A stretch of DNA of 64,000 nt from Halobacillus litoralis. Lineage in GTDB: Bacteria; Bacillota; Bacilli; Bacillales; Halobacillaceae. The translations under genes were made by a program, and so were the position numbers. This document shows positions 15,981 through 25,729 of the stretch, one piece after another. The stretch is from the NCBI RefSeq assembly GCF_009856355.1, contig NZ_WMEW01000009.1, forward strand, positions 1 to 64,000, in the 5' to 3' direction. A model generated the notes under the pieces. The model saw nothing but the letters and a program-made list of their open reading frames with translations. It was not told where the DNA came from and searched no databases. Numbering within the stretch: position 1 is the stretch's first letter; every line of letters begins with the position of its first letter.

Positions 15981-16376
15981 TTACTGCGCCTGTTCGTCCG
16001 ATTCGTGAATGCCGATAAGGTTGCCCTCTGTGTCGTGAAAATACCCCTGCCAGGCCATACCAGGCAGCGCATACTTCGGCATAGCGACGGTACCGCCCTG
16101 CTCCTTGATCAAAGCTTCGGTGCGGTCGAAATTATCGACATTCATCGTACAGACAAAGCTGTTGACGGGCTGTCCTTTTTCAGGCGCCGGCCCCTGACGC
16201 TGCATGAGTGCCCCGTTGATGCCCGGAGTGGAAGCATCCCCGGTTACAGCTCCGAAATACGGCATTCCTGCATATTCACTGTAATCCTCGTACGTCCAGC
16301 CAAAGACACGGCTGTAAAATTCCTTCGCCCTCTCCATATCATCCACATGGATTTCAAAATGTACCAGACGGCTCAA
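15981..16376 (-). CDS. VOC family protein (glyoxalase-like)
   Basis: A 131-residue protein of the vicinal oxygen chelate superfamily. VHFEIHVDDMERAKEFYSRV, followed by FGW, is the first beta-alpha-beta-beta-beta unit, and GYFHDTEGNLIGIHE is the second. The possible metal ligands are His in HFEIHV and Glu in GIHE. The subgroup (often named YkcA/YraH-like) has no settled substrate. It is single-gene, with a terminator immediately downstream. Confidence 0.85.
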   Translation of the reverse strand: MSRLVHFEIHVDDMERAKEFYSRVFGWTYEDYSEYAGMPYFGAVTGDASTPGINGALMQRQGPAPEKGQPVNSFVCTMNVDNFDRTEALIKEQGGTVAMPKYALPGMAWQGYFHDTEGNLIGIHESDEQAQ

Positions 16377-16460
16377 AGGCTTCTCCTCCTTTTGGATATT
16401 CTATTTAAGTACATTCGACTCCAAAAAGAGGATTCCTCCTTTTCAAAGAGGACAGTTGAA

Positions 16461-17117
16461 TCAGCTGCTGGATTCCTCGAACAGCTTTTCCTTCATCGCA
16501 TAGATGGCCGCCTGTGTGCGGTCATGGACGTCCAGCTTGCTTAATAAATTGCTCACATGGGTTTTCACTGTTTTTTCTGTGATGAACAAAGCAGCGGAAA
16601 TCTCCTTGTTGCTCTTTCCAAGCGTAATTTGATAAAGCACATCTTTTTCCCGTTTCGTCAGCTTGAAAGGAGCTTCGACTCCCCTCCCTGTTTTCCCCTG
16701 GTTCATTTCCGTCAGAAGCAGCTGGGTGGCCTTCGGATGAAGCAGTTTTTCCCCGCGCCGGGCCGCCCGGATGGTCCGTACGAGCTCATCCGGATCAACG
16801 TCCTTCAACTGATAGCCGGACGCCCCTGCCTGAAGCGCCGGGATGACGTGATCCTGATCGGAATAACTCGTCAAAACGACGACTTTCGCTTGCGGGTTTT
16901 GTTTGAGAATCTCCTTAGTCGCTTCCACTCCATCCATCACCGGCATCATTAAATCCATCAGGATGACGTCAGGGTGACATACCTCCATTTTCCCGATCGC
17001 TGCACGGCCATTTTCCGCTTCTCCCACCACTTCAATATCCTGCTGGGTATTCAAAAAGAATTTCAGCCCGCGCAGGACGATCAAATGGTCATCAACAAGC
17101 ATAACCCGGATGCTCAT
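16461..17117 (-). CDS. NarL/FixJ-family response regulator
   Basis: A 218-residue transcription factor. The receiver domain has VDDH, the phospho-acceptor Asp55 in VILMDLMMPV, Thr83 and Lys105. The C-terminal LuxR-type DNA-binding domain reads LTKREKDVLYQITLGKSNKE and TEKTVKTHVSNLLSKLDVHD. Its start overlaps the stop of the histidine kinase gene by four bases, so the two form a translationally coupled two-component pair. The pair resembles Bacillus YhcY/YhcZ; its signal and targets are unknown. Confidence 0.95.
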   Translation of the reverse strand: MSIRVMLVDDHLIVLRGLKFFLNTQQDIEVVGEAENGRAAIGKMEVCHPDVILMDLMMPVMDGVEATKEILKQNPQAKVVVLTSYSDQDHVIPALQAGASGYQLKDVDPDELVRTIRAARRGEKLLHPKATQLLLTEMNQGKTGRGVEAPFKLTKREKDVLYQITLGKSNKEISAALFITEKTVKTHVSNLLSKLDVHDRTQAAIYAMKEKLFEESSS

Positions 17118-18658
17118 TCCAACCGCTCCTTCCTGTGTTCCTGATGAGGGAGAAATACGTGGACTTCTGTTCCTCTTTCCTCCCTGCTTTGTATGGAAAA
17201 AGAACCTCCGGCCATTTCCGCTCTCTCCCTCATGCTCGTCAGGCCGAGCGTTCGGTTCTCCGAATGGTCGTTTGCTTCCAACCCCGGCCCCTCGTCTGAA
17301 ACAACCATCCCTACCCCTGTTTTCGTTTCATAAAAGTGAACAGAGGCAGACGTTTCCCCGGTGTGTTTCTTTATGTTATTGAGCGCTTCCTGACCGATCC
17401 GCCACAGCGTTTCTTCCTTACTTCCCGGCCATTCAGGGACCTTCTCCATACGAATGTCCAAGGTAAGGCCGAGATGGAGGGCATATTTTTTCAAGGCGGC
17501 ACTCAAGCCTTCTTCAATGCCGACCGGCCGGAGCTGCCAGATCAATGAACGCATTTCCTTCTGCGATTCCTGGGAAAGCCGCAGCATATCCTCAAGCATC
17601 AAGCGGAGCTCCTGCTGTTCCTCAGGAATAACCTCCTTCACGCCGCGGGCGGTAAGGGAGAGGGAGAACAGCTTCTGGTTGACTGAATCATGCAGATCCC
17701 TTGCGAGCCGTTTTCTCTCTTCATGCAGAAGAATTTCGCGGCGTTTTTCCTGCAGCGTGAGACTCTCCACCGCCAGAGCCAGGTTGCGGACGAGCACCTC
17801 CTGGACCTCTATTTCTTTTTTCGGAAAAGACTGCGGGCCCTGGGGGATGATGTGAAAGAGACCGACTGTCTCTTCCTTTATGGTGATTGGCACGATTGTC
17901 TCCGGCTCCGCTCTTTTGTCAGGGCTGTGCTCCATCCTGTGTGGAAAATCTCCCCCGATTGAAGCTCCCTTTATGTACGCATCATTTTTCTTCACGTAAA
18001 TGGCAGCCGCCCTCCAGCCAAAATGATCCCTCCCCTTTATGACGGCGGTTCGACATAAGGCCGGAATATCTTCCGCTTTGTTGAGGGAACGGACCACCTT
18101 ATTCAGTCTTTCATACAATTCCGCTCTTTGTTGTTCCTCGTGGTACAACCTCGTCCTTTTGACGGCGGTACCGATCTGATAGGCCACGGACTGCATCAGG
18201 GTCAGCTCCTCCTCTGAAAAATGTTCCTTATAAGGAGCTGCAATATTCAATATCCCGAAGTATTCCGTCCCATCACCGAGAGGGATCGTCGCATGGTGGG
18301 AGATTCCCTCCGTGTCGCCACGTTTGTTTTTCACAGCTTCTGTGATCCGTTTGCATTCGATAATGTTGACCGGCTCTGTCAGCCTGCCGTTCCAATAGCG
18401 GTGCAGACAATGACAGTCGCCCGAACACATCGGTGTTTTTTCCTCTCTTGCGAGCGCCGGCGGCAGGCCGTAATCGGCCATCAACGTATAGCGGGGTTCC
18501 TCGTCGACAAGAAAAATCCAGCCCGCTTCCAAATGTGTCAGCTTCAACAGCCTTTCCAGAACGGTCTGCAGCATTTCATGCATGTCATTACAATGGTTCA
18601 GCGTTTCGGCAATCACTTTCATAATCGTTAATTCTTCCACACGGGTAAACGTACGCAT
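17114..18658 (-). CDS. GAF-domain sensor histidine kinase (HisKA_3)
   Basis: A 514-residue cytoplasmic sensor kinase with no membrane helix. The N-terminal GAF domain (about residues 15-180) holds MCSGDCHCLHRYWNGRL, with clustered Cys and His residues that could bind metal, haem or an Fe-S cluster. A second GAF-like region follows at about 200-310. The HisKA_3 dimerisation motif is RLARDLHDSVNQKLFSLSL, and the HATPase_c domain ends with GVGMVVSDEGPGL and GLTSMRERAEMAGG. MRTFTRVEEL was chosen as start because of GGAGG before it. It lies 17 bases after a flavin reductase gene and overlaps its response regulator. Confidence 0.93.
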   Translation of the reverse strand: MRTFTRVEELTIMKVIAETLNHCNDMHEMLQTVLERLLKLTHLEAGWIFLVDEEPRYTLMADYGLPPALAREEKTPMCSGDCHCLHRYWNGRLTEPVNIIECKRITEAVKNKRGDTEGISHHATIPLGDGTEYFGILNIAAPYKEHFSEEELTLMQSVAYQIGTAVKRTRLYHEEQQRAELYERLNKVVRSLNKAEDIPALCRTAVIKGRDHFGWRAAAIYVKKNDAYIKGASIGGDFPHRMEHSPDKRAEPETIVPITIKEETVGLFHIIPQGPQSFPKKEIEVQEVLVRNLALAVESLTLQEKRREILLHEERKRLARDLHDSVNQKLFSLSLTARGVKEVIPEEQQELRLMLEDMLRLSQESQKEMRSLIWQLRPVGIEEGLSAALKKYALHLGLTLDIRMEKVPEWPGSKEETLWRIGQEALNNIKKHTGETSASVHFYETKTGVGMVVSDEGPGLEANDHSENRTLGLTSMRERAEMAGGSFSIQSREERGTEVHVFLPHQEHRKERLE

Positions 18659-18675
18659 CCTTTTCCTCCGTTTTG

Positions 18676-19188
18676 TCACTGTTTCACGAGAAAGAACTGC
18701 TGAAATTCAGCAAGGACCTGGTCCAGTCGTTCCTCGGTTTCTCTTATGAAGCCGCCATCCACCTCGAAATCCTCCGGGTCGAACACCATCTGCTGCGGAA
18801 CAATCATGGCATAAAGCCCTCGACCGACCGTCCTCATCTGATTGATGGCATTCATGCCGCCTTTTCCGCCCCCGCAGACCGAACACAAAAGGGTCGGTTT
18901 TCCTTTGAAATCGGAGCTGTCCAGAAACTCCAGCGCATTTTTCAAAGCTCCGCTCATGCCGTTATGATATTCCGGTGTAATCCATACGAACGCTTCTGAT
19001 TCTGCTGCTGTTTTTCTCAGCTTTTCCACCGCGGGGTGGTTGGTCTGCTCCTCCGTTCCATTAAATAAAGGCAGCGGCTCTTCACTTAAATCGATCAGAG
19101 CGGCCTGCAGCTTTTCCGCCACCTCTGCCGCTGCCTGCCGCGTCCGTCCCTGCTTCCTTGGTGTACCACTAATCACGGTTATTTTCAT
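18676..19188 (-). CDS. NADPH-dependent FMN reductase
   Basis: A 170-residue flavodoxin-fold flavoprotein. ISGTPRKQGRTRQAA is the phosphate-binding loop for FMN, and WITPEYHNGMSGALKNALEF is the family signature that contacts the isoalloxazine ring. Such enzymes reduce FMN, quinones, azo dyes or chromate with NAD(P)H. It is the first gene of the likely operon with the GAF kinase and response regulator. This makes a redox signal for that system plausible (inference). Confidence 0.9.
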   Translation of the reverse strand: MKITVISGTPRKQGRTRQAAAEVAEKLQAALIDLSEEPLPLFNGTEEQTNHPAVEKLRKTAAESEAFVWITPEYHNGMSGALKNALEFLDSSDFKGKPTLLCSVCGGGKGGMNAINQMRTVGRGLYAMIVPQQMVFDPEDFEVDGGFIRETEERLDQVLAEFQQFFLVKQ

Positions 19189-19319
19189 AACGATTCCTCC
19201 TTGCTTTCTATCTTATCGCTGGAGGAATGAATCGGAATCCGGGAAACGATGGAACTTTTTCTACGACCATCGACGGAAAACAATCGTTCGTCATTCAAAT
19301 GAGAAAAAAGCGGGCTCGT

Positions 19320-20138
19320 TCACCGATACTGATCGGCGTACCCTTTGGCCGTCATACCGTACCGGGCCTTAAACGCCCGGGAAAAGGTGCTGAGCGACTG
19401 GTACCCGACTTCATAAGCCGTCGTCGTGACATCGCAGCCCTCCCCTTTCAGCCGGGCTGCTGCTTCCATAAGCCGAACGTCATGAATGAACGCTCTCGGC
19501 GTCATGCCGGTCTGTTTTACGAACGTCCGGTGCAGATGATATTTACTCATGTTCATCTGAGAAGCAATGGCATCGAGGGACAGGTTCTGCCGGTAATTTT
19601 CTTTGATGAAGGCCTTCACCTGTGCCGTGATTCCTTCCGCAGTCATCCGATGATGGGCCGCTGCCTGCTCCCATATCCTGGAGTGGGAACCCTGCATATA
19701 GGTGAGGATGGTTTCTGTAAAAGCTTCTTCGTTGGTGATGACCCTGCCGATTCCTTGGAAAGCAGCCGCCTGCATAAGCTTCTCTGCTTCGTTCACCACT
19801 TCAGCCGGTACAGCCTGTAGTGATGAAAAATCGACGGGGGATGGACGCTGCCCCGTCCGTTCCTCCATAACCTGCTGGACAATGAATTCGTTAAAGCTGA
19901 TCAGCATAATCATCCCTTTGTCACCAGACGCTTCGTGCTGATGAATATCACCAGGTGGGACAAGCAATGCTTTTTCTGATTCCAGATGCTGATGCTTATC
20001 GTTATGCCGGGCCGTAATGTTCCCGGACATTGGTATGCTGATCTGGTAATGATCATGTGGGTGGACCTCATCGGCCTCCCCGTCCTGTAAATCAAAAAGT
20101 AAAACTCCTGTATGATCGAGCTCGAGTCTCATCTCCAT
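19320..20138 (-). CDS. AraC-family transcriptional regulator
   Basis: A 272-residue regulator. The N-terminal cupin-like sensing domain contains HPHDHYQISIPMSGNI and LVPPGDIHQHEAS, with several His residues. The C-terminal AraC DNA-binding domain has two helix-turn-helix units: NLSLDAIASQMNMSKYHLHR, and EVGYQSLSTFSRAFKARYGM followed by TAKGY. I chose the ATG of MEMRLELDH because AAAGGAAG precedes it. It is divergent from an MFS transporter gene 114 bases away and may control it. Confidence 0.9.
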   Translation of the reverse strand: MEMRLELDHTGVLLFDLQDGEADEVHPHDHYQISIPMSGNITARHNDKHQHLESEKALLVPPGDIHQHEASGDKGMIMLISFNEFIVQQVMEERTGQRPSPVDFSSLQAVPAEVVNEAEKLMQAAAFQGIGRVITNEEAFTETILTYMQGSHSRIWEQAAAHHRMTAEGITAQVKAFIKENYRQNLSLDAIASQMNMSKYHLHRTFVKQTGMTPRAFIHDVRLMEAAARLKGEGCDVTTTAYEVGYQSLSTFSRAFKARYGMTAKGYADQYR

Positions 20139-20251
20139 GCTGCATCTTCCTTTATTGAGCAAGATTTGCTGAAAAGACCGCAAGCACCGCTTCGTCCGCC
20201 CTTCTTCCTTTCCTCTACAATGAGTCTACGTCATGAGGAAAGGGGTTTTTT

Positions 20252-21418
20252 ATGAATACACGGACGATTATGATTCAAACCGCCGGACATGCGCTCATTT
20301 CTTTTGTATCGATCCTTTTACTTCCATTTTTAACGTTGTATATGTATGACCGATTAGAGGAAAACCTCGCTCTTGCCACGCTGATCATCGGCATCCAGCC
20401 CTTGACGGAAATTCTTTTCACCCTGTTGATGGGAGGATGGATTGATCGTTTCGGCCGCCGTCCGGTCCTGCTCGGATCGCTCCTGTTTCAGCTTACCGCG
20501 ATGATCGGATTTATCATGGCTGCGGACGTATGGGCGTTCGCGGTGTGTGCCTTTATCAATGGCCTCGGCCGGTTTGTCTACATCCCCGCTGCCCGGGCGC
20601 AGATCTCAGAAACCGTCCCTCCGGAAAAACAAACGCAGACGTTTGCGCTGCTGCAGACGGGGGCGAATATCGGTGCCCTCGCCGGGCCGTTCGCAGGAGC
20701 TGCCCTGTTCAGCCGGCACCCACCTTTGTTGTTCGGCCTCATGGCTGCGCTGACGGCTGTCTATGCTTTCATTGTCTGGCGGTGGCTGCCGGAATCCCGG
20801 GCAGACGGCCATACAAAAAAATCGGACCCAGGGACCATCTCCTATAAAAATCTCACATTCCTCGCCTGCGCCATGCTGCCCATCAGCCTCTTTCATGCTC
20901 AGATGGAAACAAACTGGCCGGTCTATTTGAAAGAAACGATTGAGCATTACTTATGGACATTTTCAGTTTTGGAAACGATCAGTACCCTCACTTTTATCTG
21001 CTTTGAAGTGCTGCTTGTCCGTTGGACGGAGAGTTGGCAGCGGCTCCGGGTGATTCAGGCAGGGTGGCTGTTTTATACAGCCGCTGCTTTCGGATTTGCA
21101 TGTTCGCCTCATTTCTTCGGCTTTATTGTATCACAGCTGCTGTTTTGTTTCGGGGCGATTTTGACGCTCAACCCGATGCAGACCTTCATCAGCTCCATCG
21201 CTCCAGAAGCCCATAAAGGAAGGTATTTCGCGTTGTTCGGTCTGCACTGGGACTTCTCGCGGTCGGCCGGTCCTTTTGCAGGCGGCCTGTTCCTGTCCCA
21301 TTTCGGCGGGGGCTGGCTGTTTTCCACCTTAGGCGTGCTCCTCATCCTTGGAGGACTCCTGCAGACGAAAAACCTGACCACATCTGCCCGGAGTCCCTCC
21401 AGCAGGAAAGCCGGATGA
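20252..21418 (+). CDS. MFS transporter (probable drug/metabolite efflux)
   Basis: A 388-residue permease with about 12 membrane helices. GGWIDRFGRRPVLLGSLLFQ is the MFS signature loop between helices 2 and 3. ALLQTGANIGALAGPFAGAA is the helix-5 antiporter-like motif. FALFGLHWDFSRSAGPFAGG matches the later pseudo-repeat. The substrate is unknown. The divergent AraC regulator shares its intergenic region. A strong hairpin after the stop ends the transcript. Confidence 0.9.
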   Translation: MNTRTIMIQTAGHALISFVSILLLPFLTLYMYDRLEENLALATLIIGIQPLTEILFTLLMGGWIDRFGRRPVLLGSLLFQLTAMIGFIMAADVWAFAVCAFINGLGRFVYIPAARAQISETVPPEKQTQTFALLQTGANIGALAGPFAGAALFSRHPPLLFGLMAALTAVYAFIVWRWLPESRADGHTKKSDPGTISYKNLTFLACAMLPISLFHAQMETNWPVYLKETIEHYLWTFSVLETISTLTFICFEVLLVRWTESWQRLRVIQAGWLFYTAAAFGFACSPHFFGFIVSQLLFCFGAILTLNPMQTFISSIAPEAHKGRYFALFGLHWDFSRSAGPFAGGLFLSHFGGGWLFSTLGVLLILGGLLQTKNLTTSARSPSSRKAG

Positions 21419-21447
21419 TGAATGTGTACGAACCGGGCGGTCACAGA

Positions 21448-21490
21448 AAACCCGTCGTATGAAGCTTCTTCCCCAGCATACGACGGGTTT
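21448..21490. terminator. Bidirectional terminator
   Basis: AAACCCGTCGTATG and CATACGACGGGTTT are perfect 14-base inverted arms between two convergent genes. Confidence 0.85.
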
Positions 21491-21520
21491 CCCTTGATGG
21501 TCAGCCGGTTCATAAGGGCG

Positions 21521-24500
21521 CTAGTCCCATTGCTTCAGAGACAGCCACCATTGCTTCAGCTTCCGCTCCACTGGTTTCTCTTTGCCGGACTGCTGTTTCT
21601 GCCATTCGTTATAGCTGGCCGTTCCAATCAATAACAGCCCAGCGGTCAGTAGATACACCCACCACGGCGCCCGACCCCAGTACGGCTTGGTTTGATAGAT
21701 GACATTGAAAATCAACACACCCATCCCTGTAAAAAAGTAGGATTTAATCTTCAGCTGCATACCTGCCAGCATGGACAGGACAGATAAGCCCCCGATGATC
21801 CATGCATCCCAGATGGTATGGCTGAGGATTGCATCGCTCACCAGATAGGCCGCAATAAAAAGAAGGAGCGCGGACTGCACGTGGTTCATCATCCCCCTGT
21901 ACTCGTGCCACGTTCGTTTCCGCAGCAAATAAAGGACGAACAGGAGCGGCAGAGTATACAGTTCAGCTTCCAATAGATCAGGAACGTAGGCCCGGTAACC
22001 GGCAAGGACCCAAAGATAAGCCCCGTAAAAACAGGCGCTTCCGACCGTGTAGGAAACCTTATCAAACAAGGGCCGTTTCCATCTGGAAGCGGATCCCATC
22101 ATCCACGCGCCTGTAAGAAGAAGCGGAAGCCCTTCCACCCACACATTCCCGAAGCCAGTTGTGTAGATGGTAAGAAAACCGATATACACGAGAGCGGTGA
22201 ACGCATACGCATCCACCTTCTGTCTGGAAGGGATAAGGGAACGGAACAGGTACCAACCTGCAACGTACACGAGCACTGCTGCTGCAGCAAGAACCGGAAT
22301 CAATACGTCCCTGCCCCACATCTGTCCGATGTTCTCCCACATCAAAAGCGTGAGAAGCAGCGGCAGGAACAGAACATACCACCAGCGGCGGAGGTGAATC
22401 AACACAAGCGTGATGACCACATATGCGCACATCAGTGCGATTTCAAAGGAAGCCGTCGAACCGCTGCGACTCATCACCAGAGCAAGACCAACAATGGAAT
22501 ATGGAATCAAAAACCAGTCCAGTCGTTTTCTCCAGGATGGAGACAGAACGGCCCACACGATTCCGAGAATGACCGTGGTAATCATGAACGCATATTCGCC
22601 CGGGACCGCCGTCCAAAGCCCCCACTGCTCTGAAAGGGTGTAAACCGAAACATAGACAAGGAAGGCAGCCGCATAGAGCATATACCGCCGTCCATACTCC
22701 CGCTCTGCGTGCCGGGCACTCCAGCTGTACACACCGAGAGGCACGAGGAAGAACAGAGGATGGACCCCTTCTGTTCCAAGCGTCGTCAGCCATATCAGTC
22801 CGATGATGACTGGAAGCATCCCATGAGCGAGCCGGTAAAAAGACGGACCCAGCCCGAGCGCTTTGCCTTTGTCTGCGATGACAAGCAGAAGAACCGGGGC
22901 AAATAGACTATAGATGAGGGCTTCCTCAAACCCGGCCAGCGGAAGAGGGCTGATGAGCGACAAGTAGAAGCCCGCTGTCGTTAATGCAGGAAATATCCAA
23001 AGGGAAGCTTTTTTTCCATAGACCGTCAGACCGTACGTGACGAATAAACCGATGAACAATAACAGGGGCCGGACGAATATGGGATCCACGAGCGGGTCGA
23101 ATAGAAGCAGGGCCATCGCAGCGATGTAGGTGCCCTGTCCGATGTAAAACGTCTTGATCTCCAACGGTTTTTCCTTTATGAACCGCCATGCACCCGCACC
23201 GGCACACAGAAGCAGCCCGGAACATGCCAAATGAAAGGAATAGCCAAAACCATCTCCGTATCCCGGAATCCCATCCGTCATCGGCTGGTAAATGAGAATC
23301 ATGGAAATCAAGAGGGCTGCGGGATGAAACCACTGGGCCGTCCAGCGCCAGTCCTCTTCGGCTCCCTTTTTGTAGACAGCGACAGCAAGCGCTGAGCTCA
23401 CGAGAAACTGCAGCGATAGGTGGCCATAGGCCTCCATCGTCCAAGCGAGCGTGATACAAGCCGCCATCGCAAGCAGGCTTATAAAGAAACTGCTGAATTG
23501 TACCGGCTGTATCCAGCGGCCTTTTCCCCACAGACCCGGGACAAGAAAGAGAACCGCAGCCGCAAAATAGACGAACAAATACATCGGCCCACCGTCTATC
23601 AGGGACCAGAGCTGAGCGGCACTGATCATATAAAAAACCGGGGTCAGATACATGAAAATGGTGCGCCCGGAAACAACAGCAAGCAGCAGGTAGTTGAGCA
23701 TGATGATGATATACGCAGCCAGAAGCAGCCATGAATCCTGTTCAGCCCGAAGCTGCAGACTTTGGAACGTAATGTAGATAAAAGCACAAATAGAAACGAC
23801 ACCACTGGTATAGTGGAACATCTTTTTGACAAAGCCCTGCTGCTTCACGGCATAGGCAAATCCTAAATAAAGCAGGCCTGCTGCGGGAAGTAACACCTCT
23901 TCCACCTGCTGCAGCGGGGTATGTTCGACAAGCTGATAAACAGCGTAGGCGAGCATAGCGGAAAAGACGAATTGATATTCCTTCGTCCCGTAGACGAACA
24001 CCATCGCCATATACATGGCCGCTGTAAGCAGCAGGTTAAAGCTGTAGAAAACCTCCTCCTCAAAAAAGAAGAGCATAAACAGGGTCGATAAGACGAGATG
24101 CAGCTGGGTATATACCGGCAGCTCTCTCGTAAACAGCTGCCAGCGCTTCTGTTTTCTGAAACGGATATATCCTCCCAGCAGAGCGGCGTTGTACATCATC
24201 ACGATGAGGTAAAACCCGTCTGTCCCAACAGGAAGCGCCCCGGCTGTAAAGGCCGCGGTCATGCTCATGAAAATCAATGCTATCCATACATACAGCCGCG
24301 AGCGGTAGACGAGGGCATGACGGATATACAATGGCAGCGGAATAAGTGCCCCCGCCATCCCCAGGATGTAACGCCCCTCTCCATCTATCGAATAATAACG
24401 GCCGAACAGTTCAAAATAACCGGCGGCAAGAATGGCGACCGGAATCAATAAACTGCCGAGTGTCAAAAAAGCGAAAGCTGTTTTCTCTATGCCTAGCACC

Positions 24501-24910
24501 CTTTTCGTCCCGTAACTGAGCGCAAAGAAGAAGAGCGAGACTCCGATGATGGCCGTGAGCTTCGCCCCGGGCCCCAGCTGATCCCATTGGCTCGTCGCAA
24601 TGATCACCCCTGTCATAAGAAGCAGGGCTACTCCAAGAATCAAGGACCACGTAATGTTCCGTTCCCTTACCTCTTCCGGAGACTTCTGCTTTTTCACCTT
24701 CTTTACCGGTTCCGCAGGCTTCGGACGTTCGTTTTTAACGGGGGCGGAAGCTCCCTGACGCTCGATTCTTAAAGCCACGGCTTCCTTATATTGTTGATCT
24801 TGTTTTTTTACATATGTATAAGTCTCATCATCGATGTACCCTTCATTTCGTAATCGATTCAGCCTTTCATGGAAATGTTCATCTTTCAGCTGATCGGCAT
24901 ATTTCCCCAT
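21521..24910 (-). CDS. Very large polytopic membrane protein (DUF2157-like)
   Basis: A 1129-residue protein starting MGKYADQLKDEHFHERLNRL, with AGGAGG before the ATG. Residues 1-85 are soluble and charged, including a PAEPVKKVKKQKSPEE linker. From about residue 90 to the end come more than 30 hydrophobic segments with short loops. The first reads NITWSLILGVALLLMTGVII, and the following GPGAKLTAIIGVSLFFFALSYGTKR block recalls DUF2157/SCO7613-like proteins. No catalytic motif is visible. It is monocistronic, between terminators. The function is unknown; a cell-envelope role is only a guess from topology. Confidence 0.8.
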   Translation of the reverse strand: MGKYADQLKDEHFHERLNRLRNEGYIDDETYTYVKKQDQQYKEAVALRIERQGASAPVKNERPKPAEPVKKVKKQKSPEEVRERNITWSLILGVALLLMTGVIIATSQWDQLGPGAKLTAIIGVSLFFFALSYGTKRVLGIEKTAFAFLTLGSLLIPVAILAAGYFELFGRYYSIDGEGRYILGMAGALIPLPLYIRHALVYRSRLYVWIALIFMSMTAAFTAGALPVGTDGFYLIVMMYNAALLGGYIRFRKQKRWQLFTRELPVYTQLHLVLSTLFMLFFFEEEVFYSFNLLLTAAMYMAMVFVYGTKEYQFVFSAMLAYAVYQLVEHTPLQQVEEVLLPAAGLLYLGFAYAVKQQGFVKKMFHYTSGVVSICAFIYITFQSLQLRAEQDSWLLLAAYIIIMLNYLLLAVVSGRTIFMYLTPVFYMISAAQLWSLIDGGPMYLFVYFAAAVLFLVPGLWGKGRWIQPVQFSSFFISLLAMAACITLAWTMEAYGHLSLQFLVSSALAVAVYKKGAEEDWRWTAQWFHPAALLISMILIYQPMTDGIPGYGDGFGYSFHLACSGLLLCAGAGAWRFIKEKPLEIKTFYIGQGTYIAAMALLLFDPLVDPIFVRPLLLFIGLFVTYGLTVYGKKASLWIFPALTTAGFYLSLISPLPLAGFEEALIYSLFAPVLLLVIADKGKALGLGPSFYRLAHGMLPVIIGLIWLTTLGTEGVHPLFFLVPLGVYSWSARHAEREYGRRYMLYAAAFLVYVSVYTLSEQWGLWTAVPGEYAFMITTVILGIVWAVLSPSWRKRLDWFLIPYSIVGLALVMSRSGSTASFEIALMCAYVVITLVLIHLRRWWYVLFLPLLLTLLMWENIGQMWGRDVLIPVLAAAAVLVYVAGWYLFRSLIPSRQKVDAYAFTALVYIGFLTIYTTGFGNVWVEGLPLLLTGAWMMGSASRWKRPLFDKVSYTVGSACFYGAYLWVLAGYRAYVPDLLEAELYTLPLLFVLYLLRKRTWHEYRGMMNHVQSALLLFIAAYLVSDAILSHTIWDAWIIGGLSVLSMLAGMQLKIKSYFFTGMGVLIFNVIYQTKPYWGRAPWWVYLLTAGLLLIGTASYNEWQKQQSGKEKPVERKLKQWWLSLKQWD

Positions 24911-24972
24911 CGGTCTCCCTCCTGTCCCATCCATTGTAACACCCGGTTGGTAAGATTTGGGATGCAAACACA

Positions 24973-25010
24973 AAAACGCCCCGCCCTTCCTTTGAAGAGC
25001 AGGACGTTTC
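24973..25010 (-). terminator. Terminator after the PAP2 gene
   Basis: An imperfect GC-rich hairpin (AAACGTCCTGC...GCGGGGCGTTT on the minus strand) is followed by T residues. Confidence 0.6.
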
Positions 25011-25012
25011 CA

Positions 25013-25729
25013 TCAGGACGACATCGTTTGTCTTTCAGACGATTGATCGTTTCTGCGACGGCGCCACATCATCATTTCCAGGGAAGCGATACAAATCAGC
25101 AGCCATCCGAGACCAAGCGCAATACCTGCGGCGATATCAGTGAAATAATGCACCCCGATAAAGGTACGGCTCGCCGCAATGAGAATAATAAGCGCTGTGA
25201 GAAGACCATTGATCGTCCACTTCCATTTTTTATGAAGGGGGCTGATGACGGTCAGATAAATCAAAAAACCATAAAAAGCCATCGCTCCGGATGAATGACC
25301 GCTCGGAAAACTATAGCCGACACCGTCATACTGCTCCAGCACTTCCGGACGCTGCCGTTCAAACAGCAGTTTCAGGCCCTTCGTTAACGCACTGATGCCG
25401 ATCATATTCACGAGAAAGAATACCCAGAGCCACCGGCTTGTCTTTGAGAAGAACGCCAGGTAAACGAGCGTGACAGCTGAACCCACCGTGATCCACCAGA
25501 CCGATCCAAGTTCGGTCACTGTTCCCATAAACTGATCAAGACCGGGGGTGGACAGTGCTGCTGTTAGATTGGATACGGCCTGATCGACCGCAAATTTTTC
25601 ATCTTCCATTACATCTTCCGCAAGCTCAATAAAGCCGTAAAACGCTGCACCCATCAGAAAAAACCCAATGATGACTGTGACGACGGAGGCTTTAGATGGC
25701 TCGGAAGGATGAATACCGCGGAATAACAT
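25013..25729 (-). CDS. PAP2-family lipid phosphatase
   Basis: A 238-residue membrane phosphatase with about six helices. All three active-site motifs are present: KLLFERQRP (motif 1), PSGHSSG (motif 2) and SRTFIGVHYFTD (motif 3, with the nucleophilic His). These sit on the outer face of the membrane. Members dephosphorylate phosphatidylglycerol phosphate or undecaprenyl pyrophosphate; the exact substrate cannot be read from sequence. It is transcribed alone on the minus strand. Confidence 0.93.
   Translation of the reverse strand: MLFRGIHPSEPSKASVVTVIIGFFLMGAAFYGFIELAEDVMEDEKFAVDQAVSNLTAALSTPGLDQFMGTVTELGSVWWITVGSAVTLVYLAFFSKTSRWLWVFFLVNMIGISALTKGLKLLFERQRPEVLEQYDGVGYSFPSGHSSGAMAFYGFLIYLTVISPLHKKWKWTINGLLTALIILIAASRTFIGVHYFTDIAAGIALGLGWLLICIASLEMMMWRRRRNDQSSERQTMSS

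Noticed and set aside
22926..23732. 268-codon alternative frame inside the large membrane-protein gene
   Set aside because: The main frame is continuous with regular hydrophobic helices; this frame is rich in Cys, Arg and His as expected of a shadow.
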